A stretch of 64,000 nucleotides of DNA, taken from positions 1,860,001-1,924,000 of the forward strand of contig NZ_CP091092.1 in NCBI RefSeq assembly GCF_029633915.1, written 5' to 3'. The translations under genes were made by a program, and so were the position numbers. Positions 1 through 8,721 of the stretch are shown piece by piece. The notes under the pieces were generated by a model. It saw nothing but the letters and a program-made list of their open reading frames with translations. It was not told the DNA's origin and made no database searches. This DNA comes from Methanomicrobium antiquum. GTDB lineage: Archaea > Halobacteriota > Methanomicrobia > Methanomicrobiales > Methanomicrobiaceae. Each line of letters begins with the position of its first letter. Position 1 is the first letter of the stretch.

Positions 1-1
1 C

Positions 2-250
2 GGCGGGAAATTAAAGACCAAATTTCACTATATTATCAGACTTGGAGGAATCCTAAGCGACAGAGGAAATGCAGGACTTTGCAGAAATTGTGGGAAATGT
101 AAAAAGTCATGCCCGCAGAATCTTGATATTCCAAATCTTTTGAAAGATGTTTCAAAGACATTTGAGGGAAGAACATTTGGAATAAAAACTGCAATACTAA
201 AAAAAGGAGCCGAACTTCAGGCCAGAATTTCCTTTAAAAAACGCAATTGA
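2..250 (+). CDS. Aldo/keto reductase with C-terminal 4Fe-4S domain (C-terminal end only)
   Basis: The gene enters from the left edge, so only the last 82 residues are seen. They hold a cysteine cluster of the form CxxCxxCxxxCP (CRNCGKCKKSCPQ), followed by LDIPNLLKDV and a basic tail. This matches the ferredoxin-like C-terminus of the predicted aldo/keto reductases common in methanogens and clostridia, where an NADPH-dependent TIM barrel is fused to an iron-sulfur domain. The barrel itself lies outside the window, so the enzyme class is inferred from the tail alone. The stop is TGA at 248-250, and a 10-base tandem repeat begins 10 bases later. Confidence 0.7.
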   Translation, partial: GGKLKTKFHYIIRLGGILSDRGNAGLCRNCGKCKKSCPQNLDIPNLLKDVSKTFEGRTFGIKTAILKKGAELQARISFKKRN

Positions 251-260
251 GAACTAATAA

Positions 261-350
261 GATAAAAATAGATAAAAATAGATAAAAATAGATAAAAATA
301 GATAAAAATAGATAAAAATAGATAAAAATAGATAAAAATAGATAAAATTA
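261..350. repeat. 10-bp tandem repeat array, unit gataaaaata
   Basis: Eight perfect head-to-tail copies of gataaaaata fill 261-340, followed by one altered copy (gataaaatta) at 341-350. The array starts just after the stop codon of the first gene. The rest of the gap up to 528 is T-rich on the plus strand and shows no gene. Copy number in such an array would be expected to vary between strains. Confidence 0.95.
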
Positions 351-528
351 AGAAGAAAGTAAAAAAACATTTGTGGAATTTATCCAGGTTCCTTTACATT
401 TTTTCTTATCTCTCATTGGATAATTCTCATCTGATGATTATTCATTATGTGTCTTTTTTATTCTGTGTTTTTTTCACCATGTGTTTTTTTCATTCTGTGT
501 CTTTTTCCTGGTTTTTTGTCTGAATTAT

Positions 529-1242
529 CTACTCATCGGACGATTTTCCAGCAGATTTTTTATACTGCACCTCCTCATCTCTGTCTTCTCCATGAACGGC
601 GGACAAAATATTTACAAGATGATTTACTGCCGGATTTACTGCCTGTGTACTTCTGAATAATTCAGATACAAATTCCGGTGGAATAAGACTGTATGACAAA
701 ACACCTGCCTCAGAGGCCTCTGTAAAAATAAGCCCTCTTAGTTTATCAAAAAGGCATGTATTGAATTTTCGTTCGTTTTTAAGAATTGAATTGTCGCATA
801 TCAGTGTCTTTTTCTCCAATATGTAATTCCAGTCAATTTCAGGACTGCCAAACGCTGATCTTAATGTTTCAACTCTCATCCAGTCACTACCAAAACATCC
901 CTTTAAACTCTCTTTTTGAGAGACTATGCAGTCCAGGAGCTTCTTGAAATCATATATAAACAGATTATAGCTTTCTTTAAATTCATTAAAGAGAAGATCG
1001 GCTTTTTTCTCAGCATCAGGAGGATCTGCAATCATTCCAAGAACAGATGTTCCAATAAGAAGTGACAGATTTTTTATCAGATTATCAAATGAGGCTTCGG
1101 CCTTAACAAGACGGGACAGTACAGAATCATTTTGGCATTTACTGCCCCCACCTTCAGATACATCGCCATACAGCCTCTCATGAACCATAAGAAAAAAAGA
1201 GGGCATCGATGCAATTATTGAAAGAAACGGAATTACTCTCAT
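529..1242 (-). CDS. Hypothetical protein, 237 aa
   Basis: No family is recognised. The product starts with a short hydrophobic stretch (roughly residues 4-20) that could be a membrane anchor or part of a buried helix. The rest looks mostly helical and soluble, with scattered cysteines that form no clear metal site, and the C-terminal tail is charged (EDRDEEV, then KSAGKSSDE). The start at 1242 has no strong ribosome binding site, so a shorter form is possible. The gene stands alone between the end of the reductase gene and a 470-base gap. Codon use resembles the neighbours. It is called because it is long and uninterrupted in AT-rich DNA and no better frame overlaps it. Confidence 0.6.
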   Translation of the reverse strand: MRVIPFLSIIASMPSFFLMVHERLYGDVSEGGGSKCQNDSVLSRLVKAEASFDNLIKNLSLLIGTSVLGMIADPPDAEKKADLLFNEFKESYNLFIYDFKKLLDCIVSQKESLKGCFGSDWMRVETLRSAFGSPEIDWNYILEKKTLICDNSILKNERKFNTCLFDKLRGLIFTEASEAGVLSYSLIPPEFVSELFRSTQAVNPAVNHLVNILSAVHGEDRDEEVQYKKSAGKSSDE

Positions 1243-1713
1243 CTGATATCTAATTAAACTCTTTTAAGGCTTATATTTATCCAAAATCTAAAATATGTCA
1301 GTACTCCTCTTTCATTTTAATACATGAAATATTACATGAAGCATCTGCATCAGAAACATATCCGGTCAAAATGGTTTAAAGCATTCATAAACTCATATAT
1401 GGTTTATACACAAATCAGGCCATCAAAACTAATATTTTAAAACTACCGGCAAAGATAGCTGAAAATGTAAAAATAAGAATAATACGATAAATTAACATAT
1501 AATTCTACGAAGCCTTACAGGCAAAATACCATTGAGTTCTTACCTTAAATCCTTGTAATTTTCTATATCCGACTCTACGCCTACATTTTCACAATTATTT
1601 ATCCAATACTTTTTTACCTATATGAATCAATCATCAATTCTCAGGATTAATTAATTTCAGAATTCATTATTTCAGAATTCATAAATTCAAAAAAAAGGGG
1701 GGATTACAAAGAG
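1243..1713. other. Intergenic gap, no gene seen
   Basis: AT-rich DNA. Near 1653-1681 a 14-base sequence (atttcagaattcat) occurs twice with a period of 15. An A/G-rich ribosome binding site (aggggggatt) near 1695 precedes the next gene. No convincing coding frame or stable hairpin was found. Confidence 0.6.
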
Positions 1714-1962
1714 ATGGACAGAGTCATTCTTGCAACAACATATGGCAAAAGATGCCTTTTGGAATTGAATAAAGACACAAAAGCCGACATATTCAGCTCA
1801 TTAAAAAAATTTAAGGAAATGCAAAATGAAAATCCTAAAAATTTACTGAATGTTCCAAAAACGCCAATATTATCTCTTGAAATAAATGAATACACTGCAA
1901 CCCTTACAGTTCATAAAGACATTATTATCCTTCATGCAATTGAAAAAACAAAATCAGCATAA
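1714..1962 (+). CDS. Small hypothetical protein, 82 aa
   Basis: The start ATG at 1714 sits about 10 bases behind a strong G-rich ribosome binding site (ggggggat), which favours a real gene. The product is basic, with a predicted helix (LKKFKEMQNENPKN) followed by three short beta strands (ILSLEINEYTATLTVH, then DIIILHAI). This order of helix and strands is loosely like small RelE/ParE-type folds, but no catalytic signature is visible and no antitoxin gene lies next to it, so no function is assigned. It converges with the MFS exporter gene, whose stop is 63 bases away. A 64-residue frame on the other strand is only its shadow. Confidence 0.55.
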   Translation: MDRVILATTYGKRCLLELNKDTKADIFSSLKKFKEMQNENPKNLLNVPKTPILSLEINEYTATLTVHKDIIILHAIEKTKSA

Positions 1963-2025
1963 ACTGAAGACATAACAAAAAAAAAGGATTGGTGATTTAT
2001 CTTAATTTTTGATTTATTTTAAAAA

Positions 2026-3519
2026 TCACAGACTTGCCATTATTGCAGAATCGTCATCGGCTTTTTCAAGATAATCCGGGTGAACCTCCTCTTTTACAAA
2101 GAATGAGAGAATAAACACAATCATTCCGACAATAAATGCGATGAAAAATGCAAAATCAAAACCTGCAGAAAGAATTTCAAGCTTTATATTTACAGGAGCG
2201 GTTGTTGTAATCCCGTGATGACTTGAAATTGCAAGTACACCCTGGATTAAAACAAGATTGTAAACTGCAATTCCAATCGTCATCGGTGCAAACCTCTCAA
2301 GGCTTGTAAGGCTTGAAACCATCCCCTGATAATTCTTTGCTGTAGAATTCATAATCATATTAAACAGTGGAGTAACCAAAAGGCCAAGTCCAAAACCTAT
2401 CAGAATCAGACAGACAATAACAAACGAAAGTCCGGTATCTGCATGAAGCCTTGTCATCATGAAATATCCGCCGGCAATTAAGAACGCCGCTAATATTGTG
2501 AGCTTTTTGCCACCAGTTTTGTTAAACAACAATCCTGCAAGAATTCCTGCTATCATCATCGAAAACGAAAGCGAAGTCAGGATAAAACCGGCAGAAGATG
2601 TATCATACCCTAAAACATACTCCAGATAAAAAGGCATAAGATAGTTTATTCCGGCAAAACTAAAGAATATCAGCGCCACTATCGAATTCATAAGAATGAA
2701 ATTTTTGCTTTTGAAAAGTGATAGTTCAAGGAGCGGATTTTTATCCTTCAGCTCATTAAAAACAAACAAAGCCAAAAGAATCAAAGCCAAAATAACAGAT
2801 ACAACAATTGCCGGATTAGTCCATCCCATAGCCTGTCCTTCGGAGATTCCAAAGAGCAGAAGAGCAAGACCTGCAAATATCAAAAATGCACCTTTTTTGT
2901 CAAAACCGTCATTATTTTTACTGCCATTTTCATTAGGAATTACTTTAGTTCCAAGTGCGACTGCAAAAATACCTACAGGAACATTTATGAAAAAAACCCA
3001 GTGCCATGAAAGATACTGTGTCAGAATACCTCCAAGGGTAGGGCCAAGTGCCATTCCAAGAGAGGCAACAGTCATCACAATCCCCATTGCCTTTCCTTTC
3101 ATATTAAAAGGAACATAAGCCGCAATCATTGCAGGTGCAATTGCTGTAATCATAGCGCCGCCAACCGCCTGTAGTGCCCTTGAACCAATAAGAGAATCAA
3201 AAGAACTGAAAAAATCCGGAATAAAACCACAGGCAAAAGAGCCTGCTGTAAATACGATAAATCCGGATAAAAATATCTTTTTAAATCCCACAGAATCAGA
3301 AAGCTTTCCAAATATCAAAAGACATCCTGCCATCACAAGCAGATAAATTGTTGCAACCCAGCTTACCGAACTTGTCGAAACATCAAAAGATTCTGAGATT
3401 GTCGGAAGTGCGATATTAACAATTGTACCATCCAGCGATGACATAAAAGTTGCAAGAGATATAGATAAAACCAAAAGGAAAAATCCATTTTTTTTGGAAT
3501 TATCTTCTGAATTATGCAT
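2026..3519 (-). CDS. MFS drug exporter, DHA2 (EmrB/QacA) type, 14 TM
   Basis: A proton-driven efflux carrier of the cytoplasmic membrane. The 497-residue length and about 14 hydrophobic segments fit the 14-TM DHA2 branch. The first helix contains the family hallmark LDGTIVNIALP, in which the Asp is the usual proton-coupling residue. The loop between TM2 and TM3 carries GKLSDSVGFKK, matching MFS motif A (GxLxDrxGrkx). TM5 has the antiporter motif C pattern (GPTLGGIL, around residues 157-164). The C-terminus is acidic. The substrate cannot be told from sequence. The gene is single, with no adjacent TetR or MarR regulator. Codon use resembles the neighbours. Confidence 0.9.
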   Translation of the reverse strand: MHNSEDNSKKNGFFLLVLSISLATFMSSLDGTIVNIALPTISESFDVSTSSVSWVATIYLLVMAGCLLIFGKLSDSVGFKKIFLSGFIVFTAGSFACGFIPDFFSSFDSLIGSRALQAVGGAMITAIAPAMIAAYVPFNMKGKAMGIVMTVASLGMALGPTLGGILTQYLSWHWVFFINVPVGIFAVALGTKVIPNENGSKNNDGFDKKGAFLIFAGLALLLFGISEGQAMGWTNPAIVVSVILALILLALFVFNELKDKNPLLELSLFKSKNFILMNSIVALIFFSFAGINYLMPFYLEYVLGYDTSSAGFILTSLSFSMMIAGILAGLLFNKTGGKKLTILAAFLIAGGYFMMTRLHADTGLSFVIVCLILIGFGLGLLVTPLFNMIMNSTAKNYQGMVSSLTSLERFAPMTIGIAVYNLVLIQGVLAISSHHGITTTAPVNIKLEILSAGFDFAFFIAFIVGMIVFILSFFVKEEVHPDYLEKADDDSAIMASL

Positions 3520-3889
3520 GATATTAAATTTCTTTTTTATTCAATAAAATCTTTCATTTAATTGATTCTTCATTTAATAGATTCTTCATCGGACTCATGC
3601 AGATTGTTTATCCGGTAATTCAATCATTAAATTCTTCAGGATATTCATTAATTAACTCATGCAGATAATTCACCGGGGTAATTCAATAATTATATTCAGC
3701 AGTTAATTCATCCATCAATCAGCAATTTATCAATCCCGCTTTTAAGAGAAACAATAGTTATTTTCAAGAGATTAACATGAATTAAAAGCCGTATCAAAAA
3801 TTAAAACAAACTACTAAAAATTAAAACCAACTACTTAAAATAAAAAAAATACTCTCAAATTTCAACAAAAATCCCTCTCCGGATTTTAT
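3520..3889. other. Gap with imperfect direct repeats, no gene
   Basis: The sequence actcatgcagat followed by a ccgg core and gtaattcaat occurs twice, starting near 3594 and 3656, so two copies of about 60 bases sit in tandem. The phrase gattcttcatt also recurs at 3562-3590, and aaaattaaaac is repeated near 3797-3830. These look like local slippage duplications. No coding frame is supported. Confidence 0.55.
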
Positions 3890-3976
3890 TCAGATGCTTT
3901 TTCTGTATTTAAGCATCATAACAATTCTTTCATATTCGTCATCTGAAAGACGGCGAACATTGCTCTTCTTATTCAT
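3890..3976 (-). CDS. Candidate 28-aa microprotein with perfect ribosome binding site
   Basis: Read on the minus strand, ggaggtg lies six bases before an ATG at 3976. It opens a short frame with two in-frame methionines in the middle and a TGA at 3890-3892. The peptide is MNKKSNVRRLSDDEYERIVM (20 residues) plus 8 more, highly charged, and would form one amphipathic helix. The G-rich site is as good as any in the window, while the coding evidence is only the length and the clean initiation signal. It stands alone between the MFS gene and the serA terminator. It could be a small regulatory protein or a leader peptide. Comparison with related genomes would settle it. Confidence 0.4.
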   Translation of the reverse strand: MNKKSNVRRLSDDEYERIVMMLKYRKSI

Positions 3977-4165
3977 ACTTTCACCTCCATCCATTGATGA
4001 ATCAAAAGTATCTGATTAGGTTAAATTAAAAAAAACCCTACAATTGTTAATAAATCACTAAAAAGCCAAAAACCGGCAATGAATAAAAATAGCTGAAATA
4101 TTAAAATACTAAAAATGACTGCAGACACCAAAAAAGATACAATTCTTTGCAGGAAAAAGTGATTT

Positions 4166-4192
4166 AAAAACGTTCATGAAATAAATATTTCA
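4166..4192 (+). repeat. Degenerate copy of the CATGAAA hairpin repeat family
   Basis: The sequence aaaaacgttcatgaaat is followed by a weak return arm (atatttca). It matches the left half of the intergenic repeat family described for 6108-6171 but lacks the second hairpin. It lies just left of the terminator hairpin downstream of serA. Confidence 0.5.
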
Positions 4193-4208
4193 GTCAGACT
4201 ATATTTAA

Positions 4209-4245
4209 AAACCAGATCTGATTAACATCAGATCTGGTTTTTTTT
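4209..4245 (-). terminator. Perfect 14-bp hairpin downstream of serA
   Basis: The arms aaaccagatctgat (4209-4222) and atcagatctggttt (4227-4240) are exact complements around a taac loop, with a T-run to 4245 on the plus strand and a weaker T/A-rich tail on the minus strand. It lies about 100 bases beyond the serA stop, so it most likely ends serA transcription. The symmetry would also let it work from the plus side. Confidence 0.6.
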
Positions 4246-4343
4246 CGTAAATTATTTGGATTTATATAGATCTTATTTAATTAATACTGCTTAGCTAATC
4301 CAATTAAATTGTCAGGATTATAATATCCGGATAAATTAATTGA

Positions 4344-5930
4344 TTAGATATGGGCATATTTTGCAGTAAAAACGCCGTCTATCTTTAATATTTCATCCAT
4401 CGCTTCTGAAGGAACGGCTGAATCAACGTTTAAGACCATTACAGCCTCTTCACCCGGATTGTTCCTTCCAACCTGCATACCTGCAATGTTAATATTGTGC
4501 TGACCTGTTATTGTCGCGAATTTTCCGATGACTCCCGGTTTGTCATGATGGCGTGAGATAATAACATCTCCACCAGGGGTCATATCAGTCATGTAGTCGC
4601 CAATCTTTACGATTCTGAGCTTCTCAGGCGAAGATACATTTCCACTTACAGTCTCTGTCATGGAATCTGTTTTGACAGTAATTGTAATCAGATTTGTAAA
4701 GCCGAGTGACTCTTTTGCAAGAGTCTCTGAAACCTTTATACCTCGCTCTGTTGCCGCAAATTCAGCGTTTACAATATTAACAGGGGTCTGAAGAATCGGA
4801 TCAAGAATGCCTTTTAATGCAAGCCGGGTAACATACTTTGAACCAGAGCCAAAATCTGCGGCTTTACCGCCGTATTCAATATCCACCGATTCAATTCTTC
4901 CCTCAACAAGCTGGATGAGAAGTTTTCCCATCTTCTGCGCAAGTCTTGCATACGGCTCTATTCTGTCCTGCTGATCCGGTGCAACCATAGGAGCGTTGAC
5001 AACAAACTTTGCTGAACCGCCCTTTAACACTTCTATACACTGCTTTGCAACCGATACTGCAACATTCTGCTGTGCTTCAACTGTTGATGCACCAAGGTGC
5101 GGGGTTGTAATTACCTGCTCTAAAGTTACAATCTTTGAATTCTCAGGCGGTTCTTCCTCATATACATCCAAAGCCGCACCTGCAACCTTTCCTGCGACAA
5201 TCGCATCATACAGGTCATCTTCATTTATTATTCCGCCGCGTGCACAGTTAATAATGCGAACGCCGGTTTTCATCGTTGCAATTGTGTCTTTGTTGATGAG
5301 ATGCTTTGTCTCTTTGATTAACGGTGTGTGAACTGTGATAAAGTCGGCAACCGGAAACAGCTGTTCCAGTGTCATTACCTCAACACCAAGTTCATTCGCC
5401 CTTTCTTTATTGATGTAGGGATCGTATGCAACAACCTTCATCTCAAGAGCGTTTGCACGCTTTGCAAGCTCCTGGCCGATTCTTCCAAATCCGACAATTC
5501 CAAGAACCTTATCGTTTAGCTCAACACCCATAAACTTTGAGCGTTTCCATTCGCCCTTTTTAACAGATGCAGTCGCCTGCGGAATATTTCTTGCAAGAGA
5601 TGCCATCATAGCGAGTGTATGTTCACACGCGGCAAGAGTATTTCCTGCAGGCGCGTTTGCAACAATAATCCCGCGCTTTGTTGCAGGTTCAAGCTCGATA
5701 TTATCTACACCTGCGCCTGCACGTCCAATGAACTTGAGTTTTTCTGCGGCATTAATTACCTTCTCAGTCACCTGTGTTCCGCTTCTTACCAAAAGCCCGT
5801 CATATTCATTTATTATTTTAACGAGTTCGTCCTCTGATAAACCGGTCTTTACATCTACTTCGCAAAATCCGCGAAGGATATCTACTCCCTCATCTGCAAG
5901 AGGGTCGCTGACAAGCACTTTGTAGCTCAC
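4344..5930 (-). CDS. serA: D-3-phosphoglycerate dehydrogenase
   Basis: Oxidises 3-phosphoglycerate to 3-phosphohydroxypyruvate with NAD, the first step of serine synthesis in the cytoplasm. The 528 residues match the long form: substrate and NAD domains (1-310), an intervening domain, then a C-terminal ACT domain (about 455-528, DKPGVIGKFATITGQHNINI) that normally binds serine for feedback control. The NAD loop is GFGRIG (147-152). The catalytic trio is visible as Arg231 (NCARGG), a Glu near 260 (EEEPP) and His278 (PHLGAS). It is monocistronic and divergent from ppsA across a 500-base gap. A perfect hairpin lies downstream. Assignment is firm. Confidence 0.97.
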   Translation of the reverse strand: MSYKVLVSDPLADEGVDILRGFCEVDVKTGLSEDELVKIINEYDGLLVRSGTQVTEKVINAAEKLKFIGRAGAGVDNIELEPATKRGIIVANAPAGNTLAACEHTLAMMASLARNIPQATASVKKGEWKRSKFMGVELNDKVLGIVGFGRIGQELAKRANALEMKVVAYDPYINKERANELGVEVMTLEQLFPVADFITVHTPLIKETKHLINKDTIATMKTGVRIINCARGGIINEDDLYDAIVAGKVAGAALDVYEEEPPENSKIVTLEQVITTPHLGASTVEAQQNVAVSVAKQCIEVLKGGSAKFVVNAPMVAPDQQDRIEPYARLAQKMGKLLIQLVEGRIESVDIEYGGKAADFGSGSKYVTRLALKGILDPILQTPVNIVNAEFAATERGIKVSETLAKESLGFTNLITITVKTDSMTETVSGNVSSPEKLRIVKIGDYMTDMTPGGDVIISRHHDKPGVIGKFATITGQHNINIAGMQVGRNNPGEEAVMVLNVDSAVPSEAMDEILKIDGVFTAKYAHI

Positions 5931-6107
5931 TTAAAAGTCCCCGTATTATTTTACACATACAGCATATTGATTGTTTTTATAACTTCATCCTCAATAACAG
6001 CCGCAATTTTCCTTTTTTTTATTTTAATCAGTCGCAATTTGAAGGTTTTTTTAGAATTCGACCCAGATTAACATCCTTTCACCAATGATATTTTACAAAC
6101 TTTCTAT

Positions 6108-6171
6108 AAAAACGTCCATGAAATTATATTTCATGCACCGGTTTCATGTAAGTTACAAAGTAACTTTCATG
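6108..6171 (+). repeat. Intergenic hairpin repeat, two-hairpin type copy
   Basis: This is the reference copy of the family. The order is aaaaacgtc, then hairpin 1 (catgaaat and atttcatg arms), the spacer caccggttt, then hairpin 2 (catgtaagttac and gtaactttcatg arms around aaa). It lies in the 500-base divergent gap between serA and ppsA (5931-6430). The remainder of that gap is AT-rich with several atatatcc/tatattca stretches and holds no gene. Confidence 0.9.
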
Positions 6172-6430
6172 TAAATTTTTAAAACTTTTTACAACCTGTT
6201 ACATATGATTCAAAGCTCATTCACAATATATTCATAGCGAATTCCAGTACATACACAATATATATCCAGTATATCTCCTTCATTTACAGTATATTCACAA
6301 CAAAAAAACACACACAATCAACAATGAAAAATCTTTATGAAGATTGTCAGTTGTGGCCACTTTTGGGAAACATAATTTAGCCTCATAGTCATAGATATTA
6401 CACAACCTATACGACAGGTGGATTTATAGC

Positions 6431-8701
6431 ATGAGTAATATGCCAGATATTCTGTGGCTAGCAGAAATAAAAAAAGAGGATATTCCGTCAGTTGGCGGCA
6501 AAGGAGCCTCGCTTGGCGAAATGACTTCAGTCGGACTTCCTGTGCCTCCTGCATTTGTTGTAACAGCGCAGGCATTCCGCCGTTTTCTTGTAGAAACAGG
6601 CATCGAAGATGAACTCTTCAAAAAACTTGAGGGTGTTGATGTCGAAGACTCAGATGTTTTGGAAACAACCGCTCAGAGAGTAATGAAGCTTGTAATGAGC
6701 GTTAAAATCCCAAAGAAACTTGAGGAAAACATACTTCTGTCCTATAAAAAGATGGGGGACAATGAGGTTGTCGCTGTGCGCTCCAGTGCAACTGCAGAGG
6801 ATCTTCCTGACGCAAGTTTTGCAGGTCAGCAGGAAACTTACCTCAATATCAGGGGTGATGAGGATCTTCTTGTGGCAATCCAGAAATGCTGGGCATCCCT
6901 TTACGGAGCACGCGCAATTTACTACCGCGCAAAGCAGGGATTTGACGACAGAAGTGTTGATATTGCAGTAGTCGTCCAAAAGCTTGTCTACTCTGAAAAG
7001 GCAGGGGTTATGTTCTCATCTCATCCTGTAACAGGAGAGTCCTCAACAATAATCGAAGCTTCATGGGGACTTGGAGAAGCAGTGGTCTCCGGTGCTGTAT
7101 CACCTGACAACTATGTCTTTGACCAGAACTCAAAGCACATCGTTGACCGCTACATCGCAAATAAAATAGTTGAGATAGTTCCTGACGGCAGTAAAGGAAC
7201 AAAAGAGGTTGAAGTTTCAAAAGAAAGACAAAACGCAACTGTTCTTTCAGACAATGAAATAATAAAGCTTGCAAAATTTGCAAAAATTGCAGAAGATCAC
7301 TACGAAAATCCACAGGATATTGAATGGAGCATCGTTGGCGACACAATATACATCCTTCAGTCCCGTCCGATTACAACAATCACAAGCAAAACATCCAAAA
7401 AAGGCAAAGATGTACATGGAGAAGGGAATATTCTTCTTGAAGGTCAGGGAGCATCCCCTGGCATTGCAACAGGCGCTGTTGTAATCGTCCACTCAGTAAA
7501 GGACCTTTCAAAAGTAAAAGACGGCAATATCATGGTTGCAAAGATGACAAATCCTGATATGGTGCCTGCAATGAGAAAGGCCGCCGCAATCATCACTGAT
7601 GAAGGCGGAATGACATGCCATGCCGCAATTGTATCACGTGAGCTTGGCACACCTGCCGCTGTCGGAACTAAAAAGGCCACACAAATCTTAAAAGACGGCC
7701 AGATTGTAACAATAGATGGTGAAAAAGGTCTTGTATTCGAAGGCGATGTTAAAAGAGCCGAAGAACCTCAGGCACAACAGGTTGCAGGATTTATATCTGC
7801 ACCAGCTCAGATTATCACTGCAACAAGCATCAAAGTCAATGTATCTCTCCCTGAAGCCGCAAAGCGTGCGGCGGCAACCGGTGCAGACGGTGTTGGCCTT
7901 TTAAGAATCGAACACTTAATTTTAGGTCTTGGAAAAACGCCGAACTGGTACATAATAAACAAAAAAGAAGATGAATTCATCAATGAACTATACTCCGGTA
8001 TCAAGACTGTAATGGATGAGTTCAACGGAAAGCCGGTCTGGGTAAGAACTTTAGATGCTCCAACTGATGAATTCAGAAACATGAAAGGAGGCGAAGATGA
8101 GCCTGAAGAGCACAATCCAATGCTTGGGTGGAGAGGTATCCGCCGCGACCTTCAAAGCAAAAGTCAGTTCAGACTTCAGGTAGAGGCCTTCAAAAAACTC
8201 TGGAACGAAGGATACGATAATCTTGGAATAATGTTCCCGCTTGTCGGCCACCCTGACGAGTTCGTCGCCGCAAAAGGCATGATGAAAGAATTTGGTGTTG
8301 ATGTTGAGAATAAAACACTTGGAATAATGGTTGAAATCCCAAGCAGTGCAATTTTGATTGACGACTTTATCTCTGCCGGAATAAACTTTGCATCCTTTGG
8401 AACAAACGATCTTATCCAGTACACTCTCGCAATCGACAGAAACAACCAGAATGTCGCCGACATGTACAGGCCAAAACATCCTGCTGTTTTAAAGCTCATT
8501 GAATATGCAATTAAGCGCTGTAGAAAAGCCGGTGTTGAATGCTCAATATGCGGCCAGGCAGGATCTGATCCTGAAATGGTCAAATGGTTAGTCGAAACAG
8601 GCATTGCAAGTGTCTCTGCAAATATTGACGCAGTACAAAAAATCCGCGAGACTGCCGCAAGAACAGAGAAGAAAATCATTCTTGATGCGGCACGAAAATA
8701 A
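6431..8701 (+). CDS. ppsA: Phosphoenolpyruvate synthase
   Basis: Converts pyruvate and ATP to phosphoenolpyruvate, AMP and phosphate, the entry to gluconeogenesis from acetyl-CoA carbon in a methanogen. The order of parts is the standard one: N-terminal ATP-grasp domain (about 1-330, VAVRSSATAEDLPDASFAGQ), swivelling phosphohistidine domain with GGMTCHAAIVSRELGTPA and His397 as carrier, and a C-terminal PEP/pyruvate barrel with the cysteine signature CGQAGSD near 705. The 756-residue length is normal. The start at 6431 follows a long AT-rich leader, and the ribosome binding site is weak. mfnA begins 20 bases after the stop, so the two may be co-transcribed. Confidence 0.97.
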   Translation: MSNMPDILWLAEIKKEDIPSVGGKGASLGEMTSVGLPVPPAFVVTAQAFRRFLVETGIEDELFKKLEGVDVEDSDVLETTAQRVMKLVMSVKIPKKLEENILLSYKKMGDNEVVAVRSSATAEDLPDASFAGQQETYLNIRGDEDLLVAIQKCWASLYGARAIYYRAKQGFDDRSVDIAVVVQKLVYSEKAGVMFSSHPVTGESSTIIEASWGLGEAVVSGAVSPDNYVFDQNSKHIVDRYIANKIVEIVPDGSKGTKEVEVSKERQNATVLSDNEIIKLAKFAKIAEDHYENPQDIEWSIVGDTIYILQSRPITTITSKTSKKGKDVHGEGNILLEGQGASPGIATGAVVIVHSVKDLSKVKDGNIMVAKMTNPDMVPAMRKAAAIITDEGGMTCHAAIVSRELGTPAAVGTKKATQILKDGQIVTIDGEKGLVFEGDVKRAEEPQAQQVAGFISAPAQIITATSIKVNVSLPEAAKRAAATGADGVGLLRIEHLILGLGKTPNWYIINKKEDEFINELYSGIKTVMDEFNGKPVWVRTLDAPTDEFRNMKGGEDEPEEHNPMLGWRGIRRDLQSKSQFRLQVEAFKKLWNEGYDNLGIMFPLVGHPDEFVAAKGMMKEFGVDVENKTLGIMVEIPSSAILIDDFISAGINFASFGTNDLIQYTLAIDRNNQNVADMYRPKHPAVLKLIEYAIKRCRKAGVECSICGQAGSDPEMVKWLVETGIASVSANIDAVQKIRETAARTEKKIILDAARK

Positions 8702-8721
8702 AAAATAAGTGACTATATAAA

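Noticed and set aside
1714-1962. RelE-type toxin
   Set aside because: The order of helix and strands is only loosely similar, with no catalytic residues and no antitoxin partner, so no toxin name was given.
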